Notes under the pieces: generated by a model
Seen by the model: only the letters and a program-made list of their open reading frames with translations
Databases searched by the model: none
Told to the model about the DNA's origin: nothing
Position numbers and translations under genes: made by a program
Assembly (NCBI RefSeq): GCF_026627255.1
Contig: NZ_JAPNLM010000001.1
Span: 651,350 to 715,349, forward strand
Direction: 5' to 3'
Source of the DNA: Streptomyces antarcticus
GTDB lineage: Bacteria; Actinomycetota; Actinomycetes; Streptomycetales; Streptomycetaceae
Length of the DNA: 64,000 nt
Part shown: one piece after another, positions 27,521 through 37,498 of the stretch
Layout: each line of letters starts with the position of its first letter
Numbering within the stretch: position 1 is the stretch's first letter

Positions 27521-27561
27521 CCGTCTCGTTCGGAGACGCCCCGCCCCGGACGGCCCCGCCG

Positions 27562-28305
27562 TTACTGTTTCGCCGCCATCGCCGCGCCGACGATGCCCGC
27601 GTTGTTCTGGAGCTTCGCCGGGACGATCTCCGCCCGGACGCCCTCGATGAAGGGCAGGAACTTCTCCGGCTTGCGGCTGACGCCGCCGCCGAGGATGAAC
27701 AGGTCCGGGGAGAACAGCATCTCCACGTGCTCCAGGTACTTCTGCAGGCGTTGGGCCCAGTGCTCCCAGCTGAGGTCCCCGTCCTCCTTCGCCTTGACCG
27801 ACGCCCGCTTCTCCGCGTCGTGTCCCTTCAGCTCCAGGTGGCCCAGCTCCGTGTTCGGGACCAGGCGCCCGTCGGTGAACAGGGCGCTCCCGATGCCCGT
27901 GCCCAGCGTGAGCAGGATGACGGTGCCGCCCCGGCCGCGACCGGCGCCGTACGTCATTTCCGCGACGCCCGCCGCGTCCGCGTCGTTGAGGACCGTGACG
28001 GGCAGGCCGTCCAGCTCCCGCGAGAAGAGGGCCGCCGCGTCGACGCCGACCCAGCTCTTGTCCACGTTGGCCGCCGAACGGGTGACGCCACCCGTGACGA
28101 CCCCCGGGAAGGTCACCCCGACCGGGCCCGTCCAGGAGAACGCGCGGACCACCTCCGCGACGCAGCCGGCCACCCCCTCGGGGGTGGCCGGCTGCGGTGT
28201 CAGTACTTTGTGGCGCTCTTGCGCCAGATCGCCGCGGTCCAGGTCCACGGGGGCGCCCTTGATCCCCGAACCGCCGATGTCCACACCCATGATCTGCATG
28301 GACAT
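27562..28305 (-). CDS. ppgK: Polyphosphate glucokinase (ROK family)
   Basis: 247 residues. ROK kinase fold: [17 protein letters not shown] phosphate loop, [11 protein letters not shown] catalytic Asp region, [22 protein letters not shown] and [11 protein letters not shown]. The short length and GHLELKG are typical of polyphosphate-dependent glucokinases of actinobacteria. It phosphorylates glucose with polyphosphate or ATP. It begins 15 bp after the ispH stop, so both are probably on one transcript. Confidence 0.95.
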   Translation of the reverse strand: MSMQIMGVDIGGSGIKGAPVDLDRGDLAQERHKVLTPQPATPEGVAGCVAEVVRAFSWTGPVGVTFPGVVTGGVTRSAANVDKSWVGVDAAALFSRELDGLPVTVLNDADAAGVAEMTYGAGRGRGGTVILLTLGTGIGSALFTDGRLVPNTELGHLELKGHDAEKRASVKAKEDGDLSWEHWAQRLQKYLEHVEMLFSPDLFILGGGVSRKPEKFLPFIEGVRAEIVPAKLQNNAGIVGAAMAAKQ

Positions 28306-28320
28306 ACCGTACGAAAAGAC

Positions 28321-29325
28321 TTACCTGTCGGCGACCAGTTCGGCAGCTTCCGCACGCAGGTCGCGGCGCAGCTCCTTCGGCAGCGAGAAGACGATCGACT
28401 CCTCGGCCGTCTTGACGATCTCCACGTCCGCATACCCGCGCTTCGTGAGGTAATCCAGCACTTCCTCGACCAATACCTCCGGCACCGAGGCGCCCGAGGT
28501 CAGGCCGACCGTGGTGACGCCCTCCAGCCAGGCCTCGTCGATCTCGCTCGCGAAGTCGACGAGGTACGCGGCGCGGGCGCCCGCGTCGAGCGCGACCTCG
28601 ACGAGGCGGATCGAGTTCGAGGAGTTCTTCGATCCGACGACGATGACCAGGTCCGAGTCGGCGCCCATGACCTTGACGGCCGCCTGCCGGTTCGAGGTGG
28701 CGTAGCAGATGTCGTCGCTGGGCGGCGAGATGAGCAGCGGGAACTTCGTCTTCAGCGCGTCGACCGTCTCCATCGTCTCGTCGACCGACAGCGTGGTCTG
28801 GGACAGCCAGACGACCTTCGACTCATCGCGCACCTGGACGTTCGCGACGTCCTCGGGCCCGTCCACGATGGTGATGTGGTCCGGGGCCTCGCCGGAGGTG
28901 CCGATGACCTCCTCGTGGCCCTCGTGGCCGATGAGGAGGATGTCGAAGTCCTCGTTCGCGTACCGGATGGCTTCCTTGTGCACCTTGGTGACCAGCGGGC
29001 AGGTCGCGTCGATCGTGGCGAGCTTGCCGCGGGCGGCCTCTTCGTGCACCACCGGCGCCACTCCGTGCGCGGAGAACATGACGATGGAGCCCTCGGGCAC
29101 CTCCTCCGTCCGCTCGACGAAGACGGCCCCCTTCTTCTCCAGGGTCTGGACCACGTACTTGTTGTGGACGATCTCGTGGCGGACGTAGACCGGCGCACCG
29201 TACTGCTCGAGGGCTTTCTCGACGGCGATCACGGCTCGGTCCACGCCCGCGCAGTAACCGCGGGGGGCGGCGAGCAGGACGCGGCGGGAAGCGGGAGCAG
29301 GGGCGGGAGCAGTCATGTGGTCCAT
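28321..29325 (-). CDS. ispH: 4-hydroxy-3-methylbut-2-enyl diphosphate reductase
   Basis: 334 residues. Last step of the MEP pathway, giving IPP and DMAPP. The three cysteines binding the Fe-S cluster appear in [25 protein letters not shown] and [11 protein letters not shown]; substrate-binding motifs include EIVHNKYVV and [11 protein letters not shown]. Start chosen at ATG 29325 (AGGGA upstream); the ATG at 29316 is also possible. Transcribed with ppgK. Confidence 0.96.
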   Translation of the reverse strand: MDHMTAPAPAPASRRVLLAAPRGYCAGVDRAVIAVEKALEQYGAPVYVRHEIVHNKYVVQTLEKKGAVFVERTEEVPEGSIVMFSAHGVAPVVHEEAARGKLATIDATCPLVTKVHKEAIRYANEDFDILLIGHEGHEEVIGTSGEAPDHITIVDGPEDVANVQVRDESKVVWLSQTTLSVDETMETVDALKTKFPLLISPPSDDICYATSNRQAAVKVMGADSDLVIVVGSKNSSNSIRLVEVALDAGARAAYLVDFASEIDEAWLEGVTTVGLTSGASVPEVLVEEVLDYLTKRGYADVEIVKTAEESIVFSLPKELRRDLRAEAAELVADR

Positions 29326-29411
29326 CGTACGGGGGTCCCTGAGAGGCCGGACGTCCCCCGTTCGGCAGAAACTTGGTCGAAAGCGTGTCCCGCCTATCGC
29401 CCGGAGGACGG

Positions 29412-30869
29412 ATGGCGTCCGTGACGGATTCCAGTAAGGCGGCGCCCGCCGCGCTGCGGCGGACCCTCGGCTTCCGGGACCTCGTCGTCTACGGGCTCCT
29501 CTTCATCGCCCCCATGGCCCCGGTCGGCGTCTTCGGCACCCTGGACGCCAAGTCGCACGGCGCCATCGCGCTCGTCTACCTCGTCGCGACGGTCGCGATG
29601 GCGTTCACGGCGTTCAGCTACGCGCAGATGGTGCGGGTGGCCCCGCAGGCCGGCTCGGTCTTCACGTACGCCCGCAAGGGCCTGGGCGAGGGGCCGGGGC
29701 TGATCGCCGGGTGGATGGCGATGCTCGACTACCTGTTGATCCCGGCGGTCGCGTACCTGTTCTCGGGGATCGCGATGAACGCGCTGGTCCCGGAGGTGTC
29801 GCGGTGGGTGTGGACGGCGTTGGCCGTGGTGGTGACGACGCTGCTGAACCTGTGGGGCGTACGGGCGGCCGCGCGCGTGGGCTTCGCGGTGCTGGCCCTG
29901 GAGATCGTGGTCCTGCTGGTCTTCCTGGTCGCCGCGGTGACGGCGCTGGCGCGGGGCGGGGCGCAGCGCGGCTGGCTGTCGCCGCTGACGGGCGACGGCT
30001 CGCTGGCGTTCTCGTTCGCGGCCGTGCTCGGCGCGGTGTCGGTCGCGGTGCTGTCGTACCTGGGCTTCGACGCGATCGCCTCCTTCGCCGAGGAGGTGAC
30101 GGGCGGCAGCGCGAAGGTGGCGCGGGCGGTGCTGTTCTGTCTGGCGCTGACGGGGGTGCTGTTCGTCGCGCAGACGTACCTGGCGGCACTGCTGTCGCCG
30201 CTGACGGCGGCGGAGCTGGCGGCGCGGCCGGTGGAGCAGGGGCCGGCCTTCTACAACACGGTGGAGTCGGCGGTCGGGCCCTGGCTGCACGACCTGGTCG
30301 CGGTCAGCAAGGCGATCGGGGCGGCCTTCGCGGCGCTGGCCGGGCAGGCGGCGGCCGGGCGGCTGCTGTTCGCGATGGCCCGGGAGCGCCGTCTGCCGGG
30401 TGCGCTGGCGCGGACGTACGGCGGCACCCCGCGCCCGGCGCTGCTGGTGGCGGCCACGGTCACCCTGGTCGCGGCGGTGTGGGCGGCGCGGCGCGACGAC
30501 GGGCTGGACCACCTGGTGTCGGTGGTGGACGTCGGGGCGCTGGTCGCGTTCACCCTGCTGCACGCCTCGGTGGTGGGCTGGTTCGTGGTGCAGCGGCGGG
30601 AGGGGCCGCCGAACTGGCTCCGGCACCTGGTGGTCCCGGTGCTGGGCGCGGCGGTGACCGTCACGGTGATCGTGGAGGCCTCGTGGACGGCGCAGCTCGT
30701 GGGGGCGGTGTGGCTGGCGGCGGGACTGTGCGTGCTGTTCGCCCAGCGCGGCCGGCGCGGCCCGGGCGGGGGCCGGGGCGGGAGCCCGGGTGCGGTTCCC
30801 TACGCGGCCGAGGGGGAGTCCCCCGGCGGTACGGGTCCCGGGACGGGCCCGGCGGCCGGGGCGGTGTAG
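29412..30869 (+). CDS. APC-family amino acid permease
   Basis: 485 residues from ATG 29412, which follows GGAGG by four bases; an in-frame start at 29373 is rejected. Twelve or so hydrophobic segments. [20 protein letters not shown] and [15 protein letters not shown] are typical of APC/AAT permeases, with [14 protein letters not shown] in the later loop. The C-terminal tail is Gly/Pro-rich and runs into repeats. Probable substrate class is amino acids or polyamines; specificity unknown. Confidence 0.9.
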   Translation: MASVTDSSKAAPAALRRTLGFRDLVVYGLLFIAPMAPVGVFGTLDAKSHGAIALVYLVATVAMAFTAFSYAQMVRVAPQAGSVFTYARKGLGEGPGLIAGWMAMLDYLLIPAVAYLFSGIAMNALVPEVSRWVWTALAVVVTTLLNLWGVRAAARVGFAVLALEIVVLLVFLVAAVTALARGGAQRGWLSPLTGDGSLAFSFAAVLGAVSVAVLSYLGFDAIASFAEEVTGGSAKVARAVLFCLALTGVLFVAQTYLAALLSPLTAAELAARPVEQGPAFYNTVESAVGPWLHDLVAVSKAIGAAFAALAGQAAAGRLLFAMARERRLPGALARTYGGTPRPALLVAATVTLVAAVWAARRDDGLDHLVSVVDVGALVAFTLLHASVVGWFVVQRREGPPNWLRHLVVPVLGAAVTVTVIVEASWTAQLVGAVWLAAGLCVLFAQRGRRGPGGGRGGSPGAVPYAAEGESPGGTGPGTGPAAGAV

Positions 30870-30891
30870 CCGGCGGCCGGGGCGGTGTAGG
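30851..30891. repeat. 21-bp tandem repeat over the permease stop codon
   Basis: GGCGGCCGGGGCGGTGTAG occurs at 30851 and 30872. The stop codon lies in the first copy. The remaining bases to 31092 are similar GTAGCC/CCGGCGGC repeats without a gene. Confidence 0.7.
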
Positions 30892-31092
30892 CGGCGGCCC
30901 GGCAGCGGGAGCCGCGTAGCCGCCGGCGGACGCGTAGCCGGTGGCGGTCCCAGGACGGGCCCGGCCGCCGGAGCCGCGTAGCCGCAGCTGCGTGCCCGGC
31001 AGCCGTCTCCGGGCGGCCCCCGCAGGCGGCGCGGTGGCGACATCCGGGCCGGGCCCTGAGACGCTGTCAGCCGGGCCGGATAGCCTGCGTGC

Positions 31093-32421
31093 ATGGCTCT
31101 GAATACGTCGGCCGAGGCGCCGCTGCCGGTAGGCCAGGTGTCCCGGCTCATCGGGGGCTGGATCGACAAGCTCGGCCAGGTGTGGGTGGAGGGGCAGATC
31201 ACGCAGCTCTCGCGGAGGCCGGGGGCGGGGGTGGTCTTCCTGACGCTGCGCGACCCCTCGCACGACATCTCGGTCAGCGTGACCTGCTTCCGCCAGGTCT
31301 ACGACGAGGTCGCGGACGCCGTCTCGGAGGGCGCGCGGGTCGTCGTACTCGCCAAGCCGGAGTGGTACGCCCCGCGCGGGCAGCTGTCCCTTCGGGCGAC
31401 CGAGATACGGCCCGTCGGCATCGGTGAGCTGCTGGCCCGCCTGGAGCGGCTCAAGCGGTCCCTCGCCTCCGAGGGGCTGTTCGCGCTGGACCGCAAGAAG
31501 CCGCTGCCCTTCCTGCCCCAGCTGATCGGGCTGGTGGTCGGGCGGGCGTCGGCGGCCGAGCGCGACGTACTGGAGAACGCGCGGCGCCGCTGGCCGGCCG
31601 TCCGCTTCGAGGTGCGCAACGTGGCCGTCCAGGGGGTGCACGCGGTGCCCCAGGTGATCCAGGCGGTCCGGGAGCTCGACGCCCTGGACGAGGTGGACGT
31701 GATCATCGTGGCGCGCGGCGGCGGCAGCGTGGAGGACCTGCTGCCGTTCTCCGACGAGGAGGTTGTACGGACCGTCGCCGCCGCCCGTACGCCGGTCGTC
31801 TCGGCCATCGGCCACGAGCCGGACTCCCCGCTGCTGGACCTGGTCGCGGACCTGCGGGCCTCCACGCCCACGGACGCGGCGAAGAAGGTGGTCCCGGACG
31901 TGGGCGAGGAGCTGGAGCGGGTGCGCCAGCTCCAGGACCGGGGGCTGCGGGCCGTACGGGGCCTGCTCGACCGGGAGGAGCGGGGGCTCGCGCACGCCCT
32001 GGCCCGGCCGGTCTTCGTCCACCCGCAGCGGATGGTGGAGACCCGGGAGGACGAGGTGGACGCGCTGCTGGCGCGCGGCCGCCGCACGCTCGGGCACCTG
32101 CTGGACCGGGCCGACTCGGAGCTCTCGCACACCCTGGCCCGGGTGGTGGCGCTGTCCCCGGCCGCGACCCTGGAGCGCGGCTACGCCGTGCTCCAGCGGG
32201 CCGACGGGCACGTGGTGCGCTCGCCCGGGGAGGTCTCGGGGGACGAGCTGCTGCACGCGCGGGTGGCGGAGGGCGCCTTCTCCGTACGGGTCTGCGAACC
32301 GGCCGCCGGCCCGGCCGCGACGCCGGGCACCGTATCGGCCGCCGCACCGGGCCCCGGCCCGGCCGCGACACCGGCCGCCGCACCGGCCGCCGCACCGGCC
32401 GCCGCGCCGGCTTCCGAATAA
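31093..32421 (+). CDS. xseA: Exodeoxyribonuclease VII large subunit
   Basis: 442 residues. N-terminal OB-like DNA-binding domain (about 10-110: [20 protein letters not shown], then [10 protein letters not shown]), then the catalytic domain with [33 protein letters not shown] and [25 protein letters not shown] coiled-coil region follows, then a family motif [10 protein letters not shown]. The last 45 residues are Ala/Pro low complexity. Degrades single-stranded DNA with XseB, whose gene follows. Confidence 0.96.
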   Translation: MALNTSAEAPLPVGQVSRLIGGWIDKLGQVWVEGQITQLSRRPGAGVVFLTLRDPSHDISVSVTCFRQVYDEVADAVSEGARVVVLAKPEWYAPRGQLSLRATEIRPVGIGELLARLERLKRSLASEGLFALDRKKPLPFLPQLIGLVVGRASAAERDVLENARRRWPAVRFEVRNVAVQGVHAVPQVIQAVRELDALDEVDVIIVARGGGSVEDLLPFSDEEVVRTVAAARTPVVSAIGHEPDSPLLDLVADLRASTPTDAAKKVVPDVGEELERVRQLQDRGLRAVRGLLDREERGLAHALARPVFVHPQRMVETREDEVDALLARGRRTLGHLLDRADSELSHTLARVVALSPAATLERGYAVLQRADGHVVRSPGEVSGDELLHARVAEGAFSVRVCEPAAGPAATPGTVSAAAPGPGPAATPAAAPAAAPAAAPASE

Positions 32422-32475
32422 CGACACACCGCCGCAACGAACGCGTCGGACTACGAACCTAGGGTGGAAACGGTA

Positions 32476-32694
32476 ATGGCAGAGGCCGAAACGGCACTGG
32501 GGTACGAGCAGGCCCGCGACGAGCTGATCGAGGTCGTCCGCAAGCTGGAGGCGGGCGGCACCTCGCTGGAGGACTCGCTCGCGCTCTGGGAGCGCGGCGA
32601 GGAGCTGGCCAAGGTCTGCCGGCACTGGCTGGAGGGGGCCAGGGCCCGTCTGGACTCGGCGCTCGCGACCCGGGAGGCGGCCGACGGAGAGTGA
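32476..32694 (+). CDS. xseB: Exodeoxyribonuclease VII small subunit
   Basis: 72 residues from ATG 32476 (GGTGGAAA upstream); an in-frame GTG at 32464 is less likely. [20 protein letters not shown] and [15 protein letters not shown] are the family signature. It forms the helical arms of the ExoVII complex. Gap to xseA is 54 bp, same operon. Confidence 0.95.
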   Translation: MAEAETALGYEQARDELIEVVRKLEAGGTSLEDSLALWERGEELAKVCRHWLEGARARLDSALATREAADGE

Positions 32695-32720
32695 TTCCGG
32701 TCACCGCCGCGGCGGTTTAG

Positions 32721-32750
32721 TTGAAACTTCACCTACTTCCGCCGTAGAGT
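32721..32750 (+). promoter_or_regulatory. Likely promoter of the nitroreductase gene, with an imperfect palindrome
   Basis: TTGAAA (32721-32726), 18-bp spacer, TAGAGT (32745-32750). The -35 overlaps GTTGAAACTTCACC, an imperfect inverted repeat as used by MarR-type repressors. No MarR gene is adjacent, so the regulator is unassigned. Confidence 0.55.
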
Positions 32751-32795
32751 CGGGGCATCGCTTCACCTCTGTTCCGTATGGAAGAAGGCTTTCCG

Positions 32796-33389
32796 ATGTC
32801 TCTCGTTCTCGACCCCGCCGCGCAGGACCTGCTGTTCCGCAAGGCCCGCACGGCCAACTCGTTCTCCGACGAGCCGGTCACCGAGGAGCAGGTCCAGGCG
32901 ATCTACGACCTGGTGAAGTTCGGCCCCACCGCCTTCAACCAGACCCCGCTGCGCATCATGCTGGTCCGCTCCCCCGAGGCCCGCGAGCGCCTCGTGAAGC
33001 ACCTCTCCGAGGGCAACCAGGCCAAGACCGCCGCCGCGCCGCTCGTCGCGATCCTTTCGGCGGACAACGAGTTCCACGAGGAGCTTCCGCAGCTGCTCCC
33101 GCACTTCCCGCAGGCCAAGGACCTCTTCTTCGCCGAGCGTCCGGTCCGCGAGCAGTCCGCGCTGCTGAACGCCGCGCTGCAGGCCGCGTACTTCATCGTC
33201 GGCGTCCGCGCCGCCGGTCTGGCCGCGGGTCCGATGACCGGCGCCGACTTCGCCGGGGTCCAGAAGGAGTTCCTGGACGCCGACCACACCCCGCTGATGA
33301 TCGTCAACATCGGCAAGCCGGGCGAGGACGCCGTCGCGTTCCCGCGCTCCCCGCGCCTGGAGTTCGACCAGGTCATCACCACCGTCTGA
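32796..33389 (+). CDS. Nitroreductase-family protein, malonic semialdehyde reductase (RutE)-like
   Basis: 197 residues from ATG 32796, with GAAGG seven bases upstream. FMN-binding nitroreductase fold: RTANSFSDEPVTEEQV, KFGPTAFNQTPLR, AALQAAYFIVGVRAAGL, AAGPMTGADFAGV. The short loop set resembles RutE/YdfN-type 3-hydroxypropionate dehydrogenase/malonic semialdehyde reductases. Uses NAD(P)H. Followed by a very strong terminator. Confidence 0.88.
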   Translation: MSLVLDPAAQDLLFRKARTANSFSDEPVTEEQVQAIYDLVKFGPTAFNQTPLRIMLVRSPEARERLVKHLSEGNQAKTAAAPLVAILSADNEFHEELPQLLPHFPQAKDLFFAERPVREQSALLNAALQAAYFIVGVRAAGLAAGPMTGADFAGVQKEFLDADHTPLMIVNIGKPGEDAVAFPRSPRLEFDQVITTV

Positions 33390-33414
33390 GTGCGTACGGC
33401 GCCCGCCGCCGCCG

Positions 33415-33468
33415 TACGCGAAGAGGCCGCGCCCCCCGGGATTCCGGGGGGCGCGGCCTCTTCGCGTA
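33415..33468. terminator. Perfect 25-bp hairpin, bidirectional terminator
   Basis: Arms 33415-33439 and 33444-33468 are exact complements with loop GATT; the stem includes AAGAGGCCGCGCC. It lies between convergent genes (nitroreductase and DUF4245). It is one of the longest perfect stems in the window. Confidence 0.9.
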
Positions 33469-33613
33469 GACGTCGCGTACGGGGACGGCCGCGGGCGGGG
33501 ACGACCGCGTACGGAGACGGCCGCGTGCGGGGGCGAACCGCAGCCTGGGACGGGCCGCGGACCGAGACAGGCCGCGGACCGACACGGGCCGCCGACCCGG
33601 ACGGGCCCCGGTG

Positions 33614-34171
33614 CTATCCGCCCGCCGTGGCGCCCTGCTTGAACTCCAGGGCCGCCGCCATCGCGCCGAGCTGCTCGAAGGAGGCCGTTCCGGTCACCAC
33701 CGTGACGTAGCCCTGGTCCTGCTTGACGAGGGCGTCGTACTTCTCGCCCTCCCAGCGCTCCCAGGCCGCGTCGCCGACCTGCTGCGTCTGCCCGGTGGCC
33801 TTCGCCTGCTGGGTGACCCGGCCCAGGTACTTCCCGGAGACGTCGGTGGACTGCTCCAGCGCCACGTACTCCTGCTTCGGGTCCAGGAAGCCCAGATGCC
33901 AGGCGCTGGCGTTCTTGCGCTCGTACGTCACCGATGTCGCGCGCCACTCGGCCGGGAGCCCGACGGGGACCGCCAAGGGGTACGGCGCCGCACGGCGGGC
34001 CGTGATCGTCTCCACCCGGTAGTCGACCGTGCGCGTCGGATCGGCCTTCTCGTCGTGCGGGATGAAGAGATAGATCCCAGCGACGACGAGGCCGATCACC
34101 CCCAGCGACCGGACCATGTCCCAGATCGTCTGCTTGCCTTTCATACCTGCCACGGGACCATCGTCCCGCAT
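33614..34171 (-). CDS. DUF4245 membrane-anchored protein
   Basis: 185 residues from ATG 34171; an internal ATG at 34144 ([10 protein letters not shown]) may be the true start. One membrane helix ([20 protein letters not shown]), then an extracytoplasmic domain with [20 protein letters not shown] and [12 protein letters not shown]. Matches the actinobacterial DUF4245 family. Function unknown. Divergent from glpX with about 210 bp between them. Confidence 0.85.
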   Translation of the reverse strand: MRDDGPVAGMKGKQTIWDMVRSLGVIGLVVAGIYLFIPHDEKADPTRTVDYRVETITARRAAPYPLAVPVGLPAEWRATSVTYERKNASAWHLGFLDPKQEYVALEQSTDVSGKYLGRVTQQAKATGQTQQVGDAAWERWEGEKYDALVKQDQGYVTVVTGTASFEQLGAMAAALEFKQGATAGG

Positions 34172-34380
34172 CGCCGGCGGCGATCAGCGCCGGGGTGGCC
34201 CCGAGCGGCCGCGCGGCGGCGCGGCGGGGGCCGGGAGCAGGCCGCAAGACGTCCGCTCAGGCCAATCGGCTGACCGGTATGCCGCTCATACGTGACCCGG
34301 CCTGCTCAATATGTCGACGTACCGATAGAGTTCGAGCACCCTCACATCCCGGCCGTCGTCGTACAGAAAGGTGCGCTCCG

Positions 34381-35412
34381 ATGACCGAGCACAACCTGCC
34401 GCCCCAGCTCGAAGTTTCTCCCGAAGCCCCCGACCGCAACCTCGCCCTGGAACTGGTCCGGGTCACCGAGGCCGCCGCCATGGCCGCGGGCCGGTGGGTC
34501 GGCCGCGGTGACAAGCTCGGCGCGGACGGCGCCGCGGTCAACGCCATGCGGACCCTGATCTCCACCGTGTCGATGAACGGCGTCGTCGTCATCGGCGAGG
34601 GCGAGAAGGACGAAGCGCCGATGCTCTTCAACGGCGAGCGGGTCGGCGACGGCACCGGCGCCGAGGTCGACATCGCCGTGGACCCCATCGACGGCACCAC
34701 CCTGAACGCCAAGGGCATGCCGAACGCGATCGCCGTCCTGGCCGCCGCCGACCGCGGCACCATGTTCGACCCGTCGGCCGTCTTCTACATGGAGAAGCTG
34801 GTCACGGGCCCCGAGGCCGCCGACTTCGTCGACATCAACGCCCCCGCCTCGGTCAACATCCGGCGCGTCGCGAAGGCCAAGAACATGGCCGTCGAGGACG
34901 TCACCGTGGTCATCCTGGACCGCCCGCGCCACGAGGGCATCGTCAAGGAGATCCGCGAGACCGGCGCCCGCATCAAGTTCATCTCGGACGGCGACGTCGC
35001 GGGTTCGGTCATGGCGGTGCGCGAGGGCACCGGCGTCGACCTGCTCCTCGGCATCGGCGGCACGCCCGAGGGCATCATCTCGGCGTGCGCCATAAAGTGC
35101 CTCGGCGGCACGATCCAGGGCAAGCTGTGGCCCAAGGACGAGGCCGAGCGCCAGAAGGCGATCGACGCGGGCCACGACCTGGACCGGGTCCTGCACACGA
35201 CCGACCTGGTGTCAGGCGAGAACGTCTTCTTCGTCGCCACCGGCATCACGGACGGCGAGCTGCTGCGCGGCGTCCACTACCGCTCGGAGACCGCGACGAC
35301 GTCCTCGCTGGTCATGCGCTCGAAGTCGGGCACGATCCGGCAGATCGACTCGACGCACCGGCTGTCCAAGCTGCGCGCGTACAGCGCGATCGACTTCGAC
35401 CGGGCCCAGTAG
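34381..35412 (+). CDS. glpX: Class II fructose-1,6-bisphosphatase
   Basis: 343 residues from ATG 34381; an upstream extension is rejected. Metal/phosphate motifs: [24 protein letters not shown], and [12 protein letters not shown]. Key gluconeogenic step in actinobacteria, which usually lack class I FBPase. Followed by a strong terminator. Confidence 0.97.
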   Translation: MTEHNLPPQLEVSPEAPDRNLALELVRVTEAAAMAAGRWVGRGDKLGADGAAVNAMRTLISTVSMNGVVVIGEGEKDEAPMLFNGERVGDGTGAEVDIAVDPIDGTTLNAKGMPNAIAVLAAADRGTMFDPSAVFYMEKLVTGPEAADFVDINAPASVNIRRVAKAKNMAVEDVTVVILDRPRHEGIVKEIRETGARIKFISDGDVAGSVMAVREGTGVDLLLGIGGTPEGIISACAIKCLGGTIQGKLWPKDEAERQKAIDAGHDLDRVLHTTDLVSGENVFFVATGITDGELLRGVHYRSETATTSSLVMRSKSGTIRQIDSTHRLSKLRAYSAIDFDRAQ

Positions 35413-35434
35413 ACCCGGCGGAAGCGGCACGGCG

Positions 35435-35473
35435 AGAGGGGCGGTCACCGCGTGCGGCGGTGACCGCCCCTCT
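35435..35473 (+). terminator. glpX terminator
   Basis: Perfect 17-bp stem AGAGGGGCGGTCACCGC (35435-35451), loop GTGCG, complement (35457-35473), 22 bp after the glpX stop. Confidence 0.9.
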
Positions 35474-35501
35474 GGCGTGGGCACGGAAGTCGATGCGGGG
35501 A

Positions 35502-35574
35502 GTCGGTACGGGACGTCGGTACGGGACGTCGGCGCCGGAAGTCGGTACGGGACGGCGTACGGGAGTCGGTACGG
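35502..35574. repeat. GTCGGTACGGGAC direct repeats
   Basis: At least four spaced copies of GTCGGTACGG in 73 bp, between the glpX terminator and wblI. No coding sense seen. The GTACGG word recurs in other spacers of this window. Confidence 0.65.
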
Positions 35575-35641
35575 TGCCCCGCGCGCCCGGCGGTGTCCGG
35601 GCGGGGGGCTGGGGCGTGCGGGGGCGTGCGGGGACGGTGGG

Positions 35642-36043
35642 TCAGCCCGCCGCGGCGATCGGACCGGATCCCTGGGCCTGGCGCAGCTCGGCGGACCTGC
35701 GGCGCATCCGGGCCAGCACCACGCGGCGCTCGGCGGCGGTGAGGCCGCCCCAGACCCCGTACGGCTCGGGCTGGAGCAGGGCGTGCTCGCGGCAGGCGAC
35801 CATCACGGGGCAGCGGGCACAGACGCGCTTGGCGGCATCCTCGCGGGAAAGCCGGGACGCGGTCGGCTCCTTGGACGGAGCGAAGAACAGCCCCGCCTCG
35901 TCGCGGCGGCAGACCGCGTCCGCGTGCCAGGGGCCGTCCCCGGCCCTGGCGGCCGGCACCCGCGGCTTCGGCACGGCGGCCGGGCGCCCGTGGAGACCCT
36001 GGACGGCGGCTACCTGCAGGGACTGATGCGGCGGATGCGGCAC
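35642..36043 (-). CDS. wblI: WhiB-like Fe-S transcription factor
   Basis: 133 residues from GTG 36043 (CAGGAG eight bases upstream). Four cluster cysteines: C45 (AVCRRDE), C75 and C78 (RVCARCPV), C84 (MVACREH), followed by the GVWGG turn (96-100) and basic helix VLARMRRRS. About 38 extra residues precede the domain. Wbl proteins bind [4Fe-4S] and act with the primary sigma factor. The name wblI rests on gene order next to glpX as I recall it in S. coelicolor; the family call itself is certain. Confidence 0.9.
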   Translation of the reverse strand: MPHPPHQSLQVAAVQGLHGRPAAVPKPRVPAARAGDGPWHADAVCRRDEAGLFFAPSKEPTASRLSREDAAKRVCARCPVMVACREHALLQPEPYGVWGGLTAAERRVVLARMRRRSAELRQAQGSGPIAAAG

Positions 36044-36598
36044 GGTCTACTCCTGACGACGTATACGCGAGCGAGAGACGATGCACCTGTCCCTACCCGC
36101 TGGGGGCTCCCCTATGCACGGCGCGCCGCCGCGCGCGGCGGGTTCGTCCGAAACGCGATCCCGCGCGCGCGGCGGCCGGGACGGCCCGCGGCGCCGGGCC
36201 GCGGGCGCCGCTCGGGCCCCGGGCGGGGGCGCCGGCGCCCCGCGCGGTGGAGCGGGCGCCGGGACGCTACCCGGCCGGTCGTGGCGCGCGGCGGCGGCGG
36301 GGGCGGTGCGGTCGCGCGGGCGGCCGTACGCGCGCCCCCGCGGGCGGAGGCCGGAAGCGGCGGCGGGGTAACGGCAGACCGACGGCGCCGCCGCGGCCCG
36401 GGCGGACCCCTGCGGGCCTACGGACACCGCCGGGACGCCAAGGCCGGAACTCGCCGTACCGGGAGCCACCGGACCACGCCCCGACGGACCCTCGGCCGGG
36501 GGGCAGCGGCGGGACCGCCCCGCGCCGGCCGGGACGCCCCGCGGCGGCCGGACCGCCCGGCGGCGGCAGCGGGGTCAGTCCGCCCGGCGGTGGCAAGG
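36044..36598. other. 555-bp gene-free spacer upstream of wblI
   Basis: Very GC-rich, low-complexity (GCGGGGG, GGCGCC, CGTACGCG). All frames read as Arg/Ala/Pro-rich noise. The last 40 bases before wblI hold its ribosome-binding site and a CGTATACG palindrome (around 36059-36066) that could be a promoter element. Such a long leader is common for wbl genes, so regulation from here is likely but not shown. Confidence 0.5.
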
Positions 36599-37363
36599 TC
36601 AGTCCGTGCGGCGCTTGCGGAGTTTGTGGGCCAGGTCGACCAGGCGGGAGCCCGGCTTCGGACGTGCCTCGATGTTGCCCAGGAGCGCGAAGCCGCGGAC
36701 GATCACCACGGGCGCCTGCGGATCCGTCTCCCCGCGGGCCTCGCCGCGCACCTCGAAGTTGCCGAGGACGCCGCTGCCGTAGCCGCGCAGGGTGACGTTC
36801 TCCGGGACCACGACGTCGACGTTGCCGAGCACGCACGTCACGTTGATCTCGGTGACCTGCTGCTCGAAGACCGCCTCCGTGAGGTCGATACTGATGTCGC
36901 CCATCACCGAGACGGCGCGGGTGTGGGCCCCCGGCCGCCAGCGGCCCTTGCGGGCGGAGCTGCTGCACACCGCGACGACCGTCTCCACCGGGCCCGCCGA
37001 CGCGCCGGACGACCCGAGCGGGCTCGTGGGCGCGGCGTGGGCGCCGCCGGGCGCGGGCAGGTCGCGTACGAGCACGTCCAGCTCCCCCACCGTCTTGACG
37101 GCGTAGAGCACGTCGAGGCGCTCGGAGTGCTCCTCGGGGGTCAGCCGGCCCTCGGCCACGGCGTCGCCGAGGATCTGGGCGATCCGGTCCCGGTCGGCGT
37201 CGGAGGCGCGCAGCCCGCCCGGGCCGGGCGCGGAGGCCGGCACCGGAGCCGGAGCCGGACCGGGCGCCGGCGCGGAGGCGGGCACCGGGGCCGGGGCGGG
37301 CTCGGGTGCGGGGGCAGGCTCGGGGGCGGCGGGGTGCTTTTCCAGGTCCACGCCGCCCAGCAT
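36599..37363 (-). CDS. DUF1707 protein with LiaF-like C-terminal domain
   Basis: 254 residues. Ala/Pro repeat N-terminus (about 8-48, PAPAPEPAPAPVPAS), then DUF1707 (about 50-105: LRASDADRDRIAQILGDAV, RLTPEEHSERLD). The C-terminal half (about 150-245) has TEINVTCVLGNVDVVVPENV and VLGNFEVRG, a cell-wall-stress LiaF/DUF2154-like beta-helix. No membrane segment. Possibly a cytoplasmic sensor or scaffold of envelope stress. Confidence 0.82.
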   Translation of the reverse strand: MLGGVDLEKHPAAPEPAPAPEPAPAPVPASAPAPGPAPAPVPASAPGPGGLRASDADRDRIAQILGDAVAEGRLTPEEHSERLDVLYAVKTVGELDVLVRDLPAPGGAHAAPTSPLGSSGASAGPVETVVAVCSSSARKGRWRPGAHTRAVSVMGDISIDLTEAVFEQQVTEINVTCVLGNVDVVVPENVTLRGYGSGVLGNFEVRGEARGETDPQAPVVIVRGFALLGNIEARPKPGSRLVDLAHKLRKRRTD

Positions 37364-37498
37364 AGCGAGACACGATAGATCGCGATACTGCCGAGTGAGC
37401 CCTACCTCACAAGCACCGCCCGACCGGGAGGTCCTACGCTGGTGGACTGCGCTGCCAATTGGTCGTCAGTGCTGTCTGCCGAGTGAGGAATGGCCCCA

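Noticed and set aside
36081..36371. 96-codon frame upstream of wblI starting MHLSLPAGG
   Set aside because: Arg/Gly/Ala noise typical of GC-rich spacers; no homology-like features.
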